Origin: JANYIP01 sp031394045
GTDB taxonomy: Bacteria; Actinomycetota; Actinomycetes; Prado026
Assembly: GCA_031394045.1 (NCBI GenBank)
Contig: JANMWN010000114.1
Coordinates: 1 to 35,581 of the forward strand
Direction: 5' to 3'
Length of the DNA: 35,581 nucleotides
Positions within the stretch are counted from its first letter, which is position 1, and each line of letters begins with the position of its first letter. The notes beneath the pieces were generated by a model. It did no database searches. It saw only the letters and a list, made by a program, of their open reading frames with translations, and was not told the origin of the DNA. Made by a program: the position numbers and the translations under genes. Positions 8,066-15,807 of the stretch are shown one piece after another.

Positions 8066-8565
8066 CGGCCGATCAGCGTCTCGGTGCAGGTGAGCAGCAG
8101 CTCGCCCGCAGCGTCGTGGAACGAGGTGACGAGGACGATCAGCAGCAGCGGACCCAAGCCGCCGGTCTTCTGCTCGACCTCGCGCAGCGTCGTCGTCGCG
8201 GTGAACGCGGTTTCGACCAGGGCCGGGCGATGCAGCTCGAGCGATTGGCCGCCACCCATCAGCCGCAGCCCCGCCAACGGCAGCCAGCGCTCCTTGCCTG
8301 CCCCCGAACCGTCGGGCCGCAGCTGGTCGAGGGTTGGCCCGCCGCCCCAGTCCAGGACGCTCGACAGCATCAGCGGGGGCGCCGGCCTGGCCGCGAATCC
8401 GGCGGCCCGTGCCGCCTGGTCGGAGAAGTAGACGGGATCGGTCTCGCCGCTCGCCCTGGCGAAACGCTCGACCGACCGCTGGTCGAGGACGCCTTCGAGC
8501 ACGGGTCCGCTGAGGCCGACCGCTGCCTGAAGCGCGGCCAGCTGGGGTGCGAGGTCGCGGGTCAC
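8062..8565 (-). CDS. MaoC N-terminal (FAS1-like dehydratase) subunit
   Basis: Protein of 167 aa with a MaoC_dehydrat_N-type hot-dog fold. It has the typical FARASGETDPVYFSDQAAR segment followed by an APPL motif, which in two-domain hydratases shapes the CoA-ester tunnel. It starts at a GTG (8565) overlapping the CoA-ligase stop and ends overlapping the catalytic MaoC gene, so the two halves are produced in tight coupling and probably pair 1:1. Split hydratases of this kind in actinobacteria act on bulky acyl-CoAs, which a single hot-dog dimer cannot accommodate. Confidence 0.78.
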   Translation of the reverse strand: MTRDLAPQLAALQAAVGLSGPVLEGVLDQRSVERFARASGETDPVYFSDQAARAAGFAARPAPPLMLSSVLDWGGGPTLDQLRPDGSGAGKERWLPLAGLRLMGGGQSLELHRPALVETAFTATTTLREVEQKTGGLGPLLLIVLVTSFHDAAGELLLTCTETLIGR

Positions 8566-10142
8566 GGTGTCGGCCCTGCCGGAGCCTGCGGCTCGACGGA
8601 TCCGTGGCCTTCGGCGAGCGCCTTCTTCTGGACCTTGCCGATCGAGGTCATGGGGAACGACGTCCAGAACTCCACGATGGTCGGCACCTTGAACGGTGCC
8701 AGCCGCTCCGCGCAGTGCACCTGGATGTCCGCTGCCGTGATCGTGGCGTTGCCGCGCAGGATCACGCACGCCTTGACCGCCTCGTCGCGGAGCGGATCGG
8801 GCACCGCGACCACGGAGACAGCGGCAACGTCGGGATGCTCGGCGATGACGGCTTCGACCTCGCTCGCCGAGATGTTCTCGCCGGCCCGCTTGATGACGTC
8901 CTTGGCGCGGTCGACGAAGTAGAAGTACCCCGTCTCGTCACGGTAGCCGATGTCCCCGGTGTGCAGCCAGCCGTCGACGATCGTGCGGGCGGTGGCGTCG
9001 GGGTCGTCGTGGTAGCCCAGCATGATCGTTCGTCCGGGCACGCCCTGGACGACGATCTCGCCGAGATCGCCCGGTGCTGCCTCGAGACCGTCGTCGGTCA
9101 GGACTCGTACCTCGCGGCCGAGAGCGGGCAGCCCGACGGACGGCCAGCGGGACGGACCGAACACCGGCGCCACGCAGACCTCGGTCATGGTCTCGGAAAG
9201 CCCGTACCCGTTGACCAGCCGCATGCCGAACCGCTCCTCGAACGACGCACGCTCGGCGTCGGTGACGTTGATGGCGTACGACACCCGGCGGACATCGTGC
9301 GCCCGGTCGAGGTCGGAGGGCGGTTGCTCCAGCAGGGTGCGGACGAGCGTCGCGACGAGGCTGGTGTGCGTGGCGCGGTGCGCACGCAGCAGAGCGACGA
9401 AGCGGCTGGCGGAGTACTTGGGGCCGAGCACCAGCGTCCCGTTGGCCGTGAGCGCATTCAGCATGCTGAGCGACTGCGCGTTGACGTGGAACAGGGGGAG
9501 GCAGGTCAAGAAGCGGTCTGCCTCGTCCATGTGCAGCCCGCGGGCCGTGCGCTCGCCCGACCACAGCCAGTTCGCGTGCGTCAGCACGACGCCGCGTGGG
9601 CTCGCGGTGGTGCCGGACGTGAACAGGATCTCGAGCGGAGCTCCGCTCTCGACCGGCGTCGGCGCGACCGCGGTCGCGCCGGCCAGCTCGGCGTAGCCCA
9701 GCCAGCCCGGCTCGTCTGCCGGTGTGAGCAGCGCGCCGGGCACCGGCCGGTCGGCGCGGGCCCGGTCGACCATCTCCGCGTACTGGAGCGACGAGACGAC
9801 CAGCTGCGCGTCGCAGGCCCGCAGGACGTGGGCGAGTTCGCGCTCGGTGTTGGCCGTGTTCGACGGCACCGCGATGGCGCCGAGCCACGCACACGCGAAC
9901 AGCAGGACGACGTACTCGCAGCCGTTGTCCAGGTGGACGACGACACTGTCACCGCGACCGACGCCGGTCTTCGCCAGTCCGCCGGCCAGTTTCGCGACGG
10001 CCTGCGTGAAGTCCTCGTAGGTCAGCGAGCGGACCCGGCCCAGCCCGTCGTCGTCGACCAGCCACTGCTTGCCGGGTGTGCGCTCGGTCCGTTCCCGCAG
10101 CAGGTCGGGGACGCTGCGGTCGCCGACAAGGTCAACGGGCAC
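8562..10142 (-). CDS. AMP-dependent acyl-CoA synthetase (ANL family)
   Basis: Adenylate-forming CoA ligase of 526 aa. Motifs in order: phosphate loop FTSGTTASPRGVVLTHAN, the AMP-binding NGYGLSETM, the hinge region GWLHTGDIGYRDETG, VDRAKDVIKRAGENIS, and the catalytic lysine in SIGKVQKK (Lys503). It activates a carboxylic acid to its CoA thioester via an acyl-adenylate, presumably the entry step for the operon. The GTG at 10142 gives an N-terminus (VPVDLVGDRSVPDLLRER) that fits the family; its first 11 bases overlap the upstream gene. Substrate unknown. All motif residues are intact, unlike the ligase at 28964. Confidence 0.92.
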   Translation of the reverse strand: MPVDLVGDRSVPDLLRERTERTPGKQWLVDDDGLGRVRSLTYEDFTQAVAKLAGGLAKTGVGRGDSVVVHLDNGCEYVVLLFACAWLGAIAVPSNTANTERELAHVLRACDAQLVVSSLQYAEMVDRARADRPVPGALLTPADEPGWLGYAELAGATAVAPTPVESGAPLEILFTSGTTASPRGVVLTHANWLWSGERTARGLHMDEADRFLTCLPLFHVNAQSLSMLNALTANGTLVLGPKYSASRFVALLRAHRATHTSLVATLVRTLLEQPPSDLDRAHDVRRVSYAINVTDAERASFEERFGMRLVNGYGLSETMTEVCVAPVFGPSRWPSVGLPALGREVRVLTDDGLEAAPGDLGEIVVQGVPGRTIMLGYHDDPDATARTIVDGWLHTGDIGYRDETGYFYFVDRAKDVIKRAGENISASEVEAVIAEHPDVAAVSVVAVPDPLRDEAVKACVILRGNATITAADIQVHCAERLAPFKVPTIVEFWTSFPMTSIGKVQKKALAEGHGSVEPQAPAGPTP

Positions 10143-10902
10143 GCTGGGCCACCTCGTCGACGAGGATCGGGACACCGATCACCAGCGTGTGGACCCCGAG
10201 CACAGCGGCCAGCTGCAGCACCTCGAGCACGTCGCGCACCCCGGCTCCGGCGAGCAGCGCCCGGCGGACGTGGACCCGGGCGCGCGCAGGATCGGCGTGC
10301 GTGACCGAGGCGTTCGCGGCGAGCAGCACCAGCTGCACGGTGGCCTCGTCCAGCGCCCCTGAGGCGAGAGCGGCGTCGACCAGTGCCAGCGTCCTGGCGA
10401 CGTAGCCGGGGTCGATCGCGGCCAGTGCCCGCTGGCCCGGTGACCAGCCGCCGTAGCGCTCCTCGAAGGCCAGCCCCAGCGCCTCGAGCGGCCCGGTGTC
10501 CGCCCCTAGCGCCCCGGGCTCGAGGCCGAGCGCCTCGGCCTCCTCGAGCAGCAGGGCGGCGCCGAACGGCCCTGACTCGAGCCCGATCAGCGTGCACAGC
10601 TCGAGGACCTCCATGATCTCGGCCTCGCTGGCACCCAGCGCGAGCGCGTTGCGGATGTGGATCCTCAGCCCCGGCTCGTACAGGTGGGTCGTGACGGCAT
10701 CCACCGCGATGTACACCAGCTCCTTGACCTTCGGGGGGAGCGAGCCGGTAAGCCAGGGCACCTCGGAGCAGCGCAGGTAGGCCTCGAAGTAGTCGGGGTC
10801 GAGGCGGAGGACGGAGTCCCACAGCGGAGACCAGTAGCCGCGGACCTGCTCGAACTCCGCACGGAGCGCGAGCTGCCGCTCACCCGTGCCCTGCTGGCTC
10901 AT
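10132..10902 (-). CDS. Carboxymuconolactone-decarboxylase-like protein (tandem CMD domains)
   Basis: All-helical 256-aa protein with two CMD/AhpD-type repeats: roughly residues 35-120 (with HLYEPGLRIHIRNALALGAS and EIMEVLELCTLIGLES) and 140-250 (ASVTHADPARARVHVRRALLAGA, DVLEVLQLAAVLG). The CxxC peroxidase motif of AhpD is absent, so a thiol peroxidase role is unlikely; CMD members include decarboxylases and proteins of unknown role. The ATG at 10902 has an ideal GGAGG ribosome-binding site seven bases upstream. It is the first gene of the minus-strand operon, read from the divergent promoter region that carries the shared 16-bp motif. Confidence 0.78.
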   Translation of the reverse strand: MSQQGTGERQLALRAEFEQVRGYWSPLWDSVLRLDPDYFEAYLRCSEVPWLTGSLPPKVKELVYIAVDAVTTHLYEPGLRIHIRNALALGASEAEIMEVLELCTLIGLESGPFGAALLLEEAEALGLEPGALGADTGPLEALGLAFEERYGGWSPGQRALAAIDPGYVARTLALVDAALASGALDEATVQLVLLAANASVTHADPARARVHVRRALLAGAGVRDVLEVLQLAAVLGVHTLVIGVPILVDEVAQRAR

Positions 10903-10928
10903 CCCGCCTCCTGGGTCCAGATTGCCCA

Positions 10929-10944
10929 CCAACCGGTTGATAGG
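10929..10944 (+). promoter_or_regulatory. Shared regulon motif CCAACCGGTTGATAGG in a divergent promoter
   Basis: The site contains a perfect palindrome CAACCGGTTG and overlaps a TATAA-containing stretch (10945-10949) that could supply -10 elements in both directions. It sits 27 bases from the CMD-like start (-) and 39 bases from the acyl-CoA dehydrogenase start (+). Fifteen of its 16 bases recur at 19127-19142 (opposite strand), with weaker copies near 15757 and 14224. It is probably an operator for a TetR-type repressor. Confidence 0.6.
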
Positions 10945-10982
10945 TTATAAGGTCGAGCGACCCGGAGACCAGGAGGAGCGGC

Positions 10983-12128
10983 ATGGACTTCGCCCTCGCT
11001 GACGAGGAACGGCAGTTCGTCGACGTCGTCCGCGCGTTCCGCGAGACGCACCTGACCCCGCACGAGCACGACTTCCTGCTGGCCGGCCGCCTCGACCTCA
11101 CGGTGCGGCTCGAGCTGGAGCAGCGCGCGCGGGCGCTCGGCCTGTGGGCGCTGGAGGTTCCCGAGGAGGACGGCGGCCAGGGGATCTCGACCGTCCTGAG
11201 CGTGCTGGTGCTGGAGGAGCTGTACCGCTCCCCGATGATGTTCGAGTTCGGCGGGATGCCGGAGCCCGCCCTTGCCTGGTGTACCCCGGAGCAGCGGGCG
11301 GAGTACGCCCTGGGCGTCGTCGAGGGACGCCGGCGCAGCTGCTACGCGTTCACGGAGCCGGACGCAGGGTCGGACCTCGGCGCGCTGCGTACCGAGGCGG
11401 TTGCCGACGGGGACACCTTCGTCATCAACGGGACGAAGCTGTTCATCTCGCACGCCGACCGGGCCGACTTCATCATCTTGTTCGCATCGACCGACCGCGC
11501 GCTCGGGTCGAAGGGGATCAGCTGCTTCCTGGTCGACATGGACACTCCCGGCGTCAGGCTCTCCCGCGAGATCGCGACCATGGGCGACGACTGGTCGCCG
11601 CACGAGATCGTGTTCACCGACGTCGTCGTGCCGAGCACCGCCCTGCTGGGGCCGCTGAACGACGGCTGGCGAATCGCCAACGACCAGCTCAGCCACGGCC
11701 GGATCCGGATCGCTGCCTACCAGCTGGGCATCGCCCAGCGCTGCCTCGACGAGGCCGTCGCGTGGGCACAGACCCGGGTCACCTGGGGCAAGCCGATCGC
11801 GTCCCGCCAGGCGGTGCAGTTCATGATCGCCGACTCGGTGGTCGAGCTGGCCGCAGCCCGGCTGCTCGTGTACCGGGCCGCCTGGCTCGCTGACCGGGAC
11901 GAGGGATCGCGTACGGAGGCGTTCGCCGCCAAGCTGTTCGCGACCGAGATGGCCCAGCGGGTCAGCGACCGCGCCCTGCAGATCCTCGGCGGCATCGGGT
12001 ACGCGCGAGAGTCGGTCGTGCAGAGCTACTTCCGCCAGGTCCGCCTGTGGCGCATCGGCCACGGGACGTCCGAGATCCACCGCTGGATGATCGCGCGGGA
12101 CGTGCTCGGTCCCTCGGCGTCGGGCTAG
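10983..12128 (+). CDS. Acyl-CoA dehydrogenase family protein with atypical active site
   Basis: Flavoprotein of 381 aa with the full acyl-CoA dehydrogenase fold: N-terminal helices, the FAD/substrate strand motif CYAFTEPDAGSD, NGTKLFIS, and the C-terminal helical domain with RVTWGKPIASRQAVQF and LQILGGIGYARE. The region that normally carries the catalytic Glu (YEGT in medium-chain enzymes) reads RIGHGTSEIHR, giving His360. The alternative Glu position of isovaleryl-type enzymes (ERL) reads HGRIRIAA, giving Gly239. It therefore lacks an obvious acidic base. The ATG at 10983 follows a strong AGGAGGAG site. The E1 gene follows two bases after the stop. It may be a dehydrogenase with another base, or a reductase-like variant. 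Confidence 0.88.
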   Translation: MDFALADEERQFVDVVRAFRETHLTPHEHDFLLAGRLDLTVRLELEQRARALGLWALEVPEEDGGQGISTVLSVLVLEELYRSPMMFEFGGMPEPALAWCTPEQRAEYALGVVEGRRRSCYAFTEPDAGSDLGALRTEAVADGDTFVINGTKLFISHADRADFIILFASTDRALGSKGISCFLVDMDTPGVRLSREIATMGDDWSPHEIVFTDVVVPSTALLGPLNDGWRIANDQLSHGRIRIAAYQLGIAQRCLDEAVAWAQTRVTWGKPIASRQAVQFMIADSVVELAAARLLVYRAAWLADRDEGSRTEAFAAKLFATEMAQRVSDRALQILGGIGYARESVVQSYFRQVRLWRIGHGTSEIHRWMIARDVLGPSASG

Positions 12129-12130
12129 CC

Positions 12131-14161
12131 GTGCCTGACCGGCCGGCAATCCTCGTCGGTGCTGTCGGCGGCGTCGGCGGCGTTGATCTTGTCGCGCTGT
12201 ACGCCACGATGGTGCGCATCCGGCGCTTCGAGGAGACGGCTGGCCGCCTGTACCGCGCGGGCGAGATTCCTGGCTTCGTGCACCTCGCGATCGGTCAGGA
12301 GGCGGCTGCGGCCGGGGCCACCGTGCACCTGCGCGCCGACGACGTGATCACGTCCACCCACCGCGGGCACGGTCACGCGCTGGCCCGGGGGCTGTCCCCC
12401 TACGAGATGTTCGCCGAGCTGATGGGGCGGGTCGACGGGGTCTGCCGGGGGCGCGGCGGCTCGATGCACATCGCCGACCCGTCCCGAGGGATCCTCGGCG
12501 CGAACGGCATCGTCGGAGCCGGCATCCCCATCGCCGGCGGCGCGGCCCTCGCCGCCAAGCTCAGGGCGGCCGACTCGGTGGCCCTGGCCTTCCTCGGCGA
12601 CGGTGCGCTCAGCACCGGCGCGTTCCACGAAGCGGCGAACCTCGCATCCCTGTGGGCGCTTCCCCTGGTCCTGTTCTGCGAGAACAACCGGTTCGCCGAG
12701 TTCTCGTCGTTTGAGCAGACGCAGCCGGTCTCGGTGGGCCAGCGCGCCCAGGGACTCGGCCTGGGTTTCGAGTCGGTCGACGGCGACGACGTGGTCGCGG
12801 TCTCGTCGTGCATGCGTACTGTCCTGGAGCGCGTGCGTGCTGGTGGTGGGCCGGTACTCGTCGAGGCGGTCACCAGCCGGGGCGGCGGCCACTACGAGGG
12901 TGACCCGCAGCTCTACCGCGATGCCGATGCCCCCAGCGGGCCGTCAGCACGGGACCCGCTGGACGTCGCGCGCAACCGACTGCTGGACCTCGGCGCGACG
13001 GCTGAGCTGCTGACCGCGGTCGAACGGCGGGCGGGGGAGGAGATCGACGAGGCGGTGGCGGCGGCTCGCCTGTCGCCGTCGCCCGACCCAGCCGACCTCA
13101 CCGACGGAGTCCTCTCCGCCGGAGCCGGCTTCGGGCAGGGTACCCGCCGCGTCGCCGAGGCCGCGGCCGAGGTTGCCACGGCCGAGGGCCCGACCTGGAA
13201 GTACTTTGAGGCTGTGCACGCGGCGCTGGAGACGTCGCTGGATGGCGACCCGTCGGTGTTCCTCGCCGGCATCGACGTGGGACGCGGCGGCAACGTGTTC
13301 GGGCTGACCCGTGGGCTCTTCGAGCGGTGGCCGGACCGCGTGCTCGACTCGCCCATCTCCGAGACCGCCCTGATGGGCGCCGGGGTCGGCGCGGCCCTGG
13401 TCGGGATGCGACCCGTCGTCGAGCTCATGTACTTCGACTTCCTCGGCGTCTGCCTCGACCAGATCATGAACCAGGCCGCGAAGCTTCGGTACATGACCGG
13501 CGGGCGAGCGAGCATGCCGCTGACGATCCGGACCCAGGTCGGGGCCGGCCGATCCTCGGGGGCCCAGCACTCGCAGAGCCTCGAGGGGCTGCTCGCGCAC
13601 ATTCCTGGCCTGGTCGTCGTCATGCCCTCGACCCCGTCGGACGCATACGGACTGCTCCGGTCTGCTATCGCCGACGACAACCCGGTCATCGTGGTGGAGA
13701 ACCGGCTGCTCTACGGGAGCCGTGGTGCGCAGTGCGTCCCTGACCATCTCGTCCCGCTCGGCCAGGCGGCGCTTCGTACCCGCGGGGACGACGTCACGGT
13801 GGTCTCCTGGGGACGGATGGCGGTCCTGGCCACCCAGGCGGCAGCAGTTCTCGCGCAGGAGGGCATCGGCGCCGAGGTCATCGACCTGCGGACCATCGCA
13901 CCGCTGGACATGTCGGCCGTGCTGGAGTCGGTGGCGCACACGTCCCGGTTGATCATCGTGCACGAGGCACACCACGACTTCGGGCCCGGCGCGGAGATCG
14001 CGGCGCGGATGGCCGGTGAGGGTCTCGAGCTGCTGGACGCGCCGGTGGTGCGGCTGGCCCCGCCGCACGTACCTGCCCCGTACGCGCCCACGCTGGAGCG
14101 GGCCTGGCTGCCGGACGTGGACGCGATCGTGGCTGCTGCTCGGCGGCTGGTCGCCTTCTGA
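12131..14161 (+). CDS. Fused alpha/beta E1 component of a TPP-dependent 2-oxoacid/acetoin dehydrogenase
   Basis: 676-aa thiamine-diphosphate enzyme joining both E1 subunits. The alpha half has THRGHGHALARG, GRGGSMHIAD, LGANGIVGAGIPIAGG (very like AcoA of acetoin dehydrogenase) and the TPP/Mg motif GDG...ENN at residues 156-186. The beta half starts near residue 355 (TWKYFEAVHAALE), carries the SPISETALMGAGVGAA segment with the Glu that activates TPP, and ends in a transketolase C-terminal domain (LRTIAPLD). It oxidatively cleaves or decarboxylates a 2-keto compound and passes the acyl unit to a lipoyl E2. No E2 or E3 gene is present in the window, so it must use a partner elsewhere or act alone. 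GTG start two bases after the dehydrogenase stop. Confidence 0.9.
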   Translation: MPDRPAILVGAVGGVGGVDLVALYATMVRIRRFEETAGRLYRAGEIPGFVHLAIGQEAAAAGATVHLRADDVITSTHRGHGHALARGLSPYEMFAELMGRVDGVCRGRGGSMHIADPSRGILGANGIVGAGIPIAGGAALAAKLRAADSVALAFLGDGALSTGAFHEAANLASLWALPLVLFCENNRFAEFSSFEQTQPVSVGQRAQGLGLGFESVDGDDVVAVSSCMRTVLERVRAGGGPVLVEAVTSRGGGHYEGDPQLYRDADAPSGPSARDPLDVARNRLLDLGATAELLTAVERRAGEEIDEAVAAARLSPSPDPADLTDGVLSAGAGFGQGTRRVAEAAAEVATAEGPTWKYFEAVHAALETSLDGDPSVFLAGIDVGRGGNVFGLTRGLFERWPDRVLDSPISETALMGAGVGAALVGMRPVVELMYFDFLGVCLDQIMNQAAKLRYMTGGRASMPLTIRTQVGAGRSSGAQHSQSLEGLLAHIPGLVVVMPSTPSDAYGLLRSAIADDNPVIVVENRLLYGSRGAQCVPDHLVPLGQAALRTRGDDVTVVSWGRMAVLATQAAAVLAQEGIGAEVIDLRTIAPLDMSAVLESVAHTSRLIIVHEAHHDFGPGAEIAARMAGEGLELLDAPVVRLAPPHVPAPYAPTLERAWLPDVDAIVAAARRLVAF

Positions 14162-14222
14162 ACCTGGCCGGTGCGCTGACCGGGGGGCAGGGGTTCATCG
14201 GTAGTCTTCAGCGCCGTCATCG

Positions 14223-14235
14223 TTCAAACGGTTCG
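14223..14235 (-). promoter_or_regulatory. Possible weak copy of the regulon motif before the enoyl-CoA hydratase
   Basis: The plus strand reads TTCAAACGGTTCG here and shares the 10-mer TCAAACGGTT with the site at 19127-19142. It lies 25 bases upstream of the enoyl-CoA hydratase start, a spacing like the other copies. The second half of the motif is not conserved, so it may be chance. Confidence 0.3.
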
Positions 14236-14259
14236 TCGAGCTGGCCAGAAAGGGCGTGC

Positions 14260-14961
14260 ATGGTGCCGACCCAGCTGCTGTGCGAGGTGACCGGTGGCGT
14301 CGCCCTGCTCACCCTGAACCGGCCCGAGGTGCGCAACGCGCTGTCAGCGTCGCTCCGGAGCGAGCTCAAGGCGGCGGTGCAGCGACTTGACGAGGACGAC
14401 CACGTCCGGGCCATCGTCCTGACCGGCGCCGACCCGGCGTTCTGCTCAGGAGTCGACCTGCGCGAGCTGACGTCGCCCCAGTCCGCCAACGACATCGGGC
14501 CCCTGAAGGCCCCGCTGATCACCTCAGGCACCCCGCTGATCGGCGCGATCAACGGCGCCGCGTACACCGGCGGGCTCGAGCTCGTGCTCGCCTGCCACTT
14601 CGTCATCGCGTCGGAGCGTGCGATCTTCGCCGACACGCACGCGCGCCTGGGCGCCGTCTCCGGCTGGGGGCTGACGGTGCTTCTCGCCGAGGCGGTGGGG
14701 ACCAGGCGGGCCCGCGAGATGATCCTGTCGTCCCAGCCCGTCGACGCCAAGCTCGCCCAGCAGTGGGGCCTGGTCAACCGCGTGGTCCCGCACGAGCGGC
14801 TGCTGGTGGACGCGCTGGCGACCGCGGCCGCTGTCGCCGCCAACGAGGCGAAGGCGGTCCGCCGGCTGAGCGAGCTGATGGACGACCAGGCAACGACCGC
14901 TCGCGCGGCGGCCTGGCGGCTCGAGACCGACGCCTGGATGGGTGTCCCGGGCTCGGAGTGA
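14260..14961 (+). CDS. Enoyl-CoA hydratase/isomerase family protein
   Basis: Crotonase-fold protein of 233 aa. It has oxyanion-hole segments FCSGVDL and INGAAYTGGLELVLAC, followed by FADTHARLGAVSGWGL. Of the two catalytic glutamates of rat enoyl-CoA hydratase, the first is kept (Glu107 in GGLE); the second is replaced (His127 in THARLG), as in many actinobacterial EchA-like proteins with a FADTHA motif. It may therefore be an isomerase, a hydrolase or a hydratase with altered chemistry. It starts 98 bases after the E1 gene, has its own candidate operator and so may have its own promoter. Confidence 0.87.
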   Translation: MVPTQLLCEVTGGVALLTLNRPEVRNALSASLRSELKAAVQRLDEDDHVRAIVLTGADPAFCSGVDLRELTSPQSANDIGPLKAPLITSGTPLIGAINGAAYTGGLELVLACHFVIASERAIFADTHARLGAVSGWGLTVLLAEAVGTRRAREMILSSQPVDAKLAQQWGLVNRVVPHERLLVDALATAAAVAANEAKAVRRLSELMDDQATTARAAAWRLETDAWMGVPGSE

Positions 14962-15085
14962 CCCGGCCGAAGGTTTCCCCAGGGACAGCCGGGGGAAATG
15001 GTACGGAAATAAGCCGAACGCATACTCGGGCCATGAACAGCCAGACGCAGCCGCGGGACGTCCCACGACCGCCCAGCCCCTCGAC

Positions 15086-15700
15086 GTGTCACCGGACCTC
15101 CGGGCCCGAGGTCAGCGGCCGGGCCGCCGGCGCAACTCCTCGGCTCAGCCGGCCCGCGGCGAGCGGACCCGCGACCGGGAGGTCGTGGACGCCGCCATCG
15201 CGGTGTTCTGGGAGCAGGGGTACGCCAACGCGTCGGTGCAGGACGTCGCCGAGGTGCTGGGGATGCTCAAGGGCAGCCTCTACTGCCACATCGACTCCAA
15301 GAAGAGCCTGCTCCGCCGGATCTTCGTCGAGGCGCACCAGGAGCAGATGGACCTGGCCGCCGCCGCGCAGGCAGAATCCGGTCCGGCGGTGGACCAGCTC
15401 CGCTGGCTGCTGCGGGCCAACGCCGTGTGGGCGATCCAGAACATCGACCGCGCCAGTCTGTACTTCCGCGAGTGGCGCTACGCGAGTGACGGGCTGCGCA
15501 GCGAGCTGGTTCGCGAGCGCCGAGGCTACGAGAAGGTGATCGCGGGGGTGGACCCGATGCGGGCTGCCACCTTCGTCTGGTCGGCGATCAGCAGTCTCCC
15601 CGACTGGTACGCCCCGGGAAGCAGGATGCTGGAACGGGGTGTCGCCGAGACCTACCTGGCGCTGGCCATGAGAGCTGTCGGGCTGCGGCCCGAGGACTGA
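15086..15700 (+). CDS. TetR/AcrR-family transcriptional regulator (KstR2-like)
   Basis: About 204 aa. The N-terminal helix-turn-helix is clear (VVDAAIAVFWEQGYANASVQ, then VAEVLGMLKGSLYCHIDSKK). The C-terminal ligand domain has AATFVWSAISSLPDWYAPG, a pattern shared by KstR2-like regulators that sense CoA thioesters (family knowledge). The start is uncertain: the GTG at 15086 gives about 33 residues before the HTH, while an upstream in-frame GTG at 14942 would overlap the hydratase gene. It is the only TetR protein in the window and so the best candidate to bind the shared CCAACCGKTTGATAGG motif. Confidence 0.88.
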   Translation: MSPDLRARGQRPGRRRNSSAQPARGERTRDREVVDAAIAVFWEQGYANASVQDVAEVLGMLKGSLYCHIDSKKSLLRRIFVEAHQEQMDLAAAAQAESGPAVDQLRWLLRANAVWAIQNIDRASLYFREWRYASDGLRSELVRERRGYEKVIAGVDPMRAATFVWSAISSLPDWYAPGSRMLERGVAETYLALAMRAVGLRPED

Positions 15701-15751
15701 CCGCTTGCCTTCCCGGCTCGATGCGCCGCGCACCGTCAAGCACTAGGATTC

Positions 15752-15772
15752 ACCAAGCGGTCGGTTGGTAGG
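15752..15772 (+). promoter_or_regulatory. Regulon-motif variant before the PQ-loop gene
   Basis: ACCAA-GCGGTCGG-TTGGT is an inverted repeat (arms 15752-15756 and 15765-15769), and TTGGTAGG continues as in the other copies. Aligned to the 10929 site, positions 15757-15772 match 11 of 16 bases. It ends 36 bases before the chosen GTG start of the membrane protein and about 55 bases after the TetR stop. Confidence 0.45.
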
Positions 15773-15807
15773 TGGTATCGGCCGGGCCGCTCCGGTCGGA
15801 GGCTTCC

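Noticed and set aside
8547..10304. Long plus-strand reading frame (585 codons) across the CoA-ligase/CMD region
   Set aside because: It is antisense to two genes with clear family motifs. Its translation is rich in Arg, Gly, Asp and His with no recognisable domain, as expected for a GC-rich shadow frame.
14942..15085. Upstream extension of the TetR gene, or an alternative start at ATG 15033
   Set aside because: The extension overlaps the hydratase gene and encodes a low-complexity tail. The ATG at 15033 is in a different frame from the helix-turn-helix.
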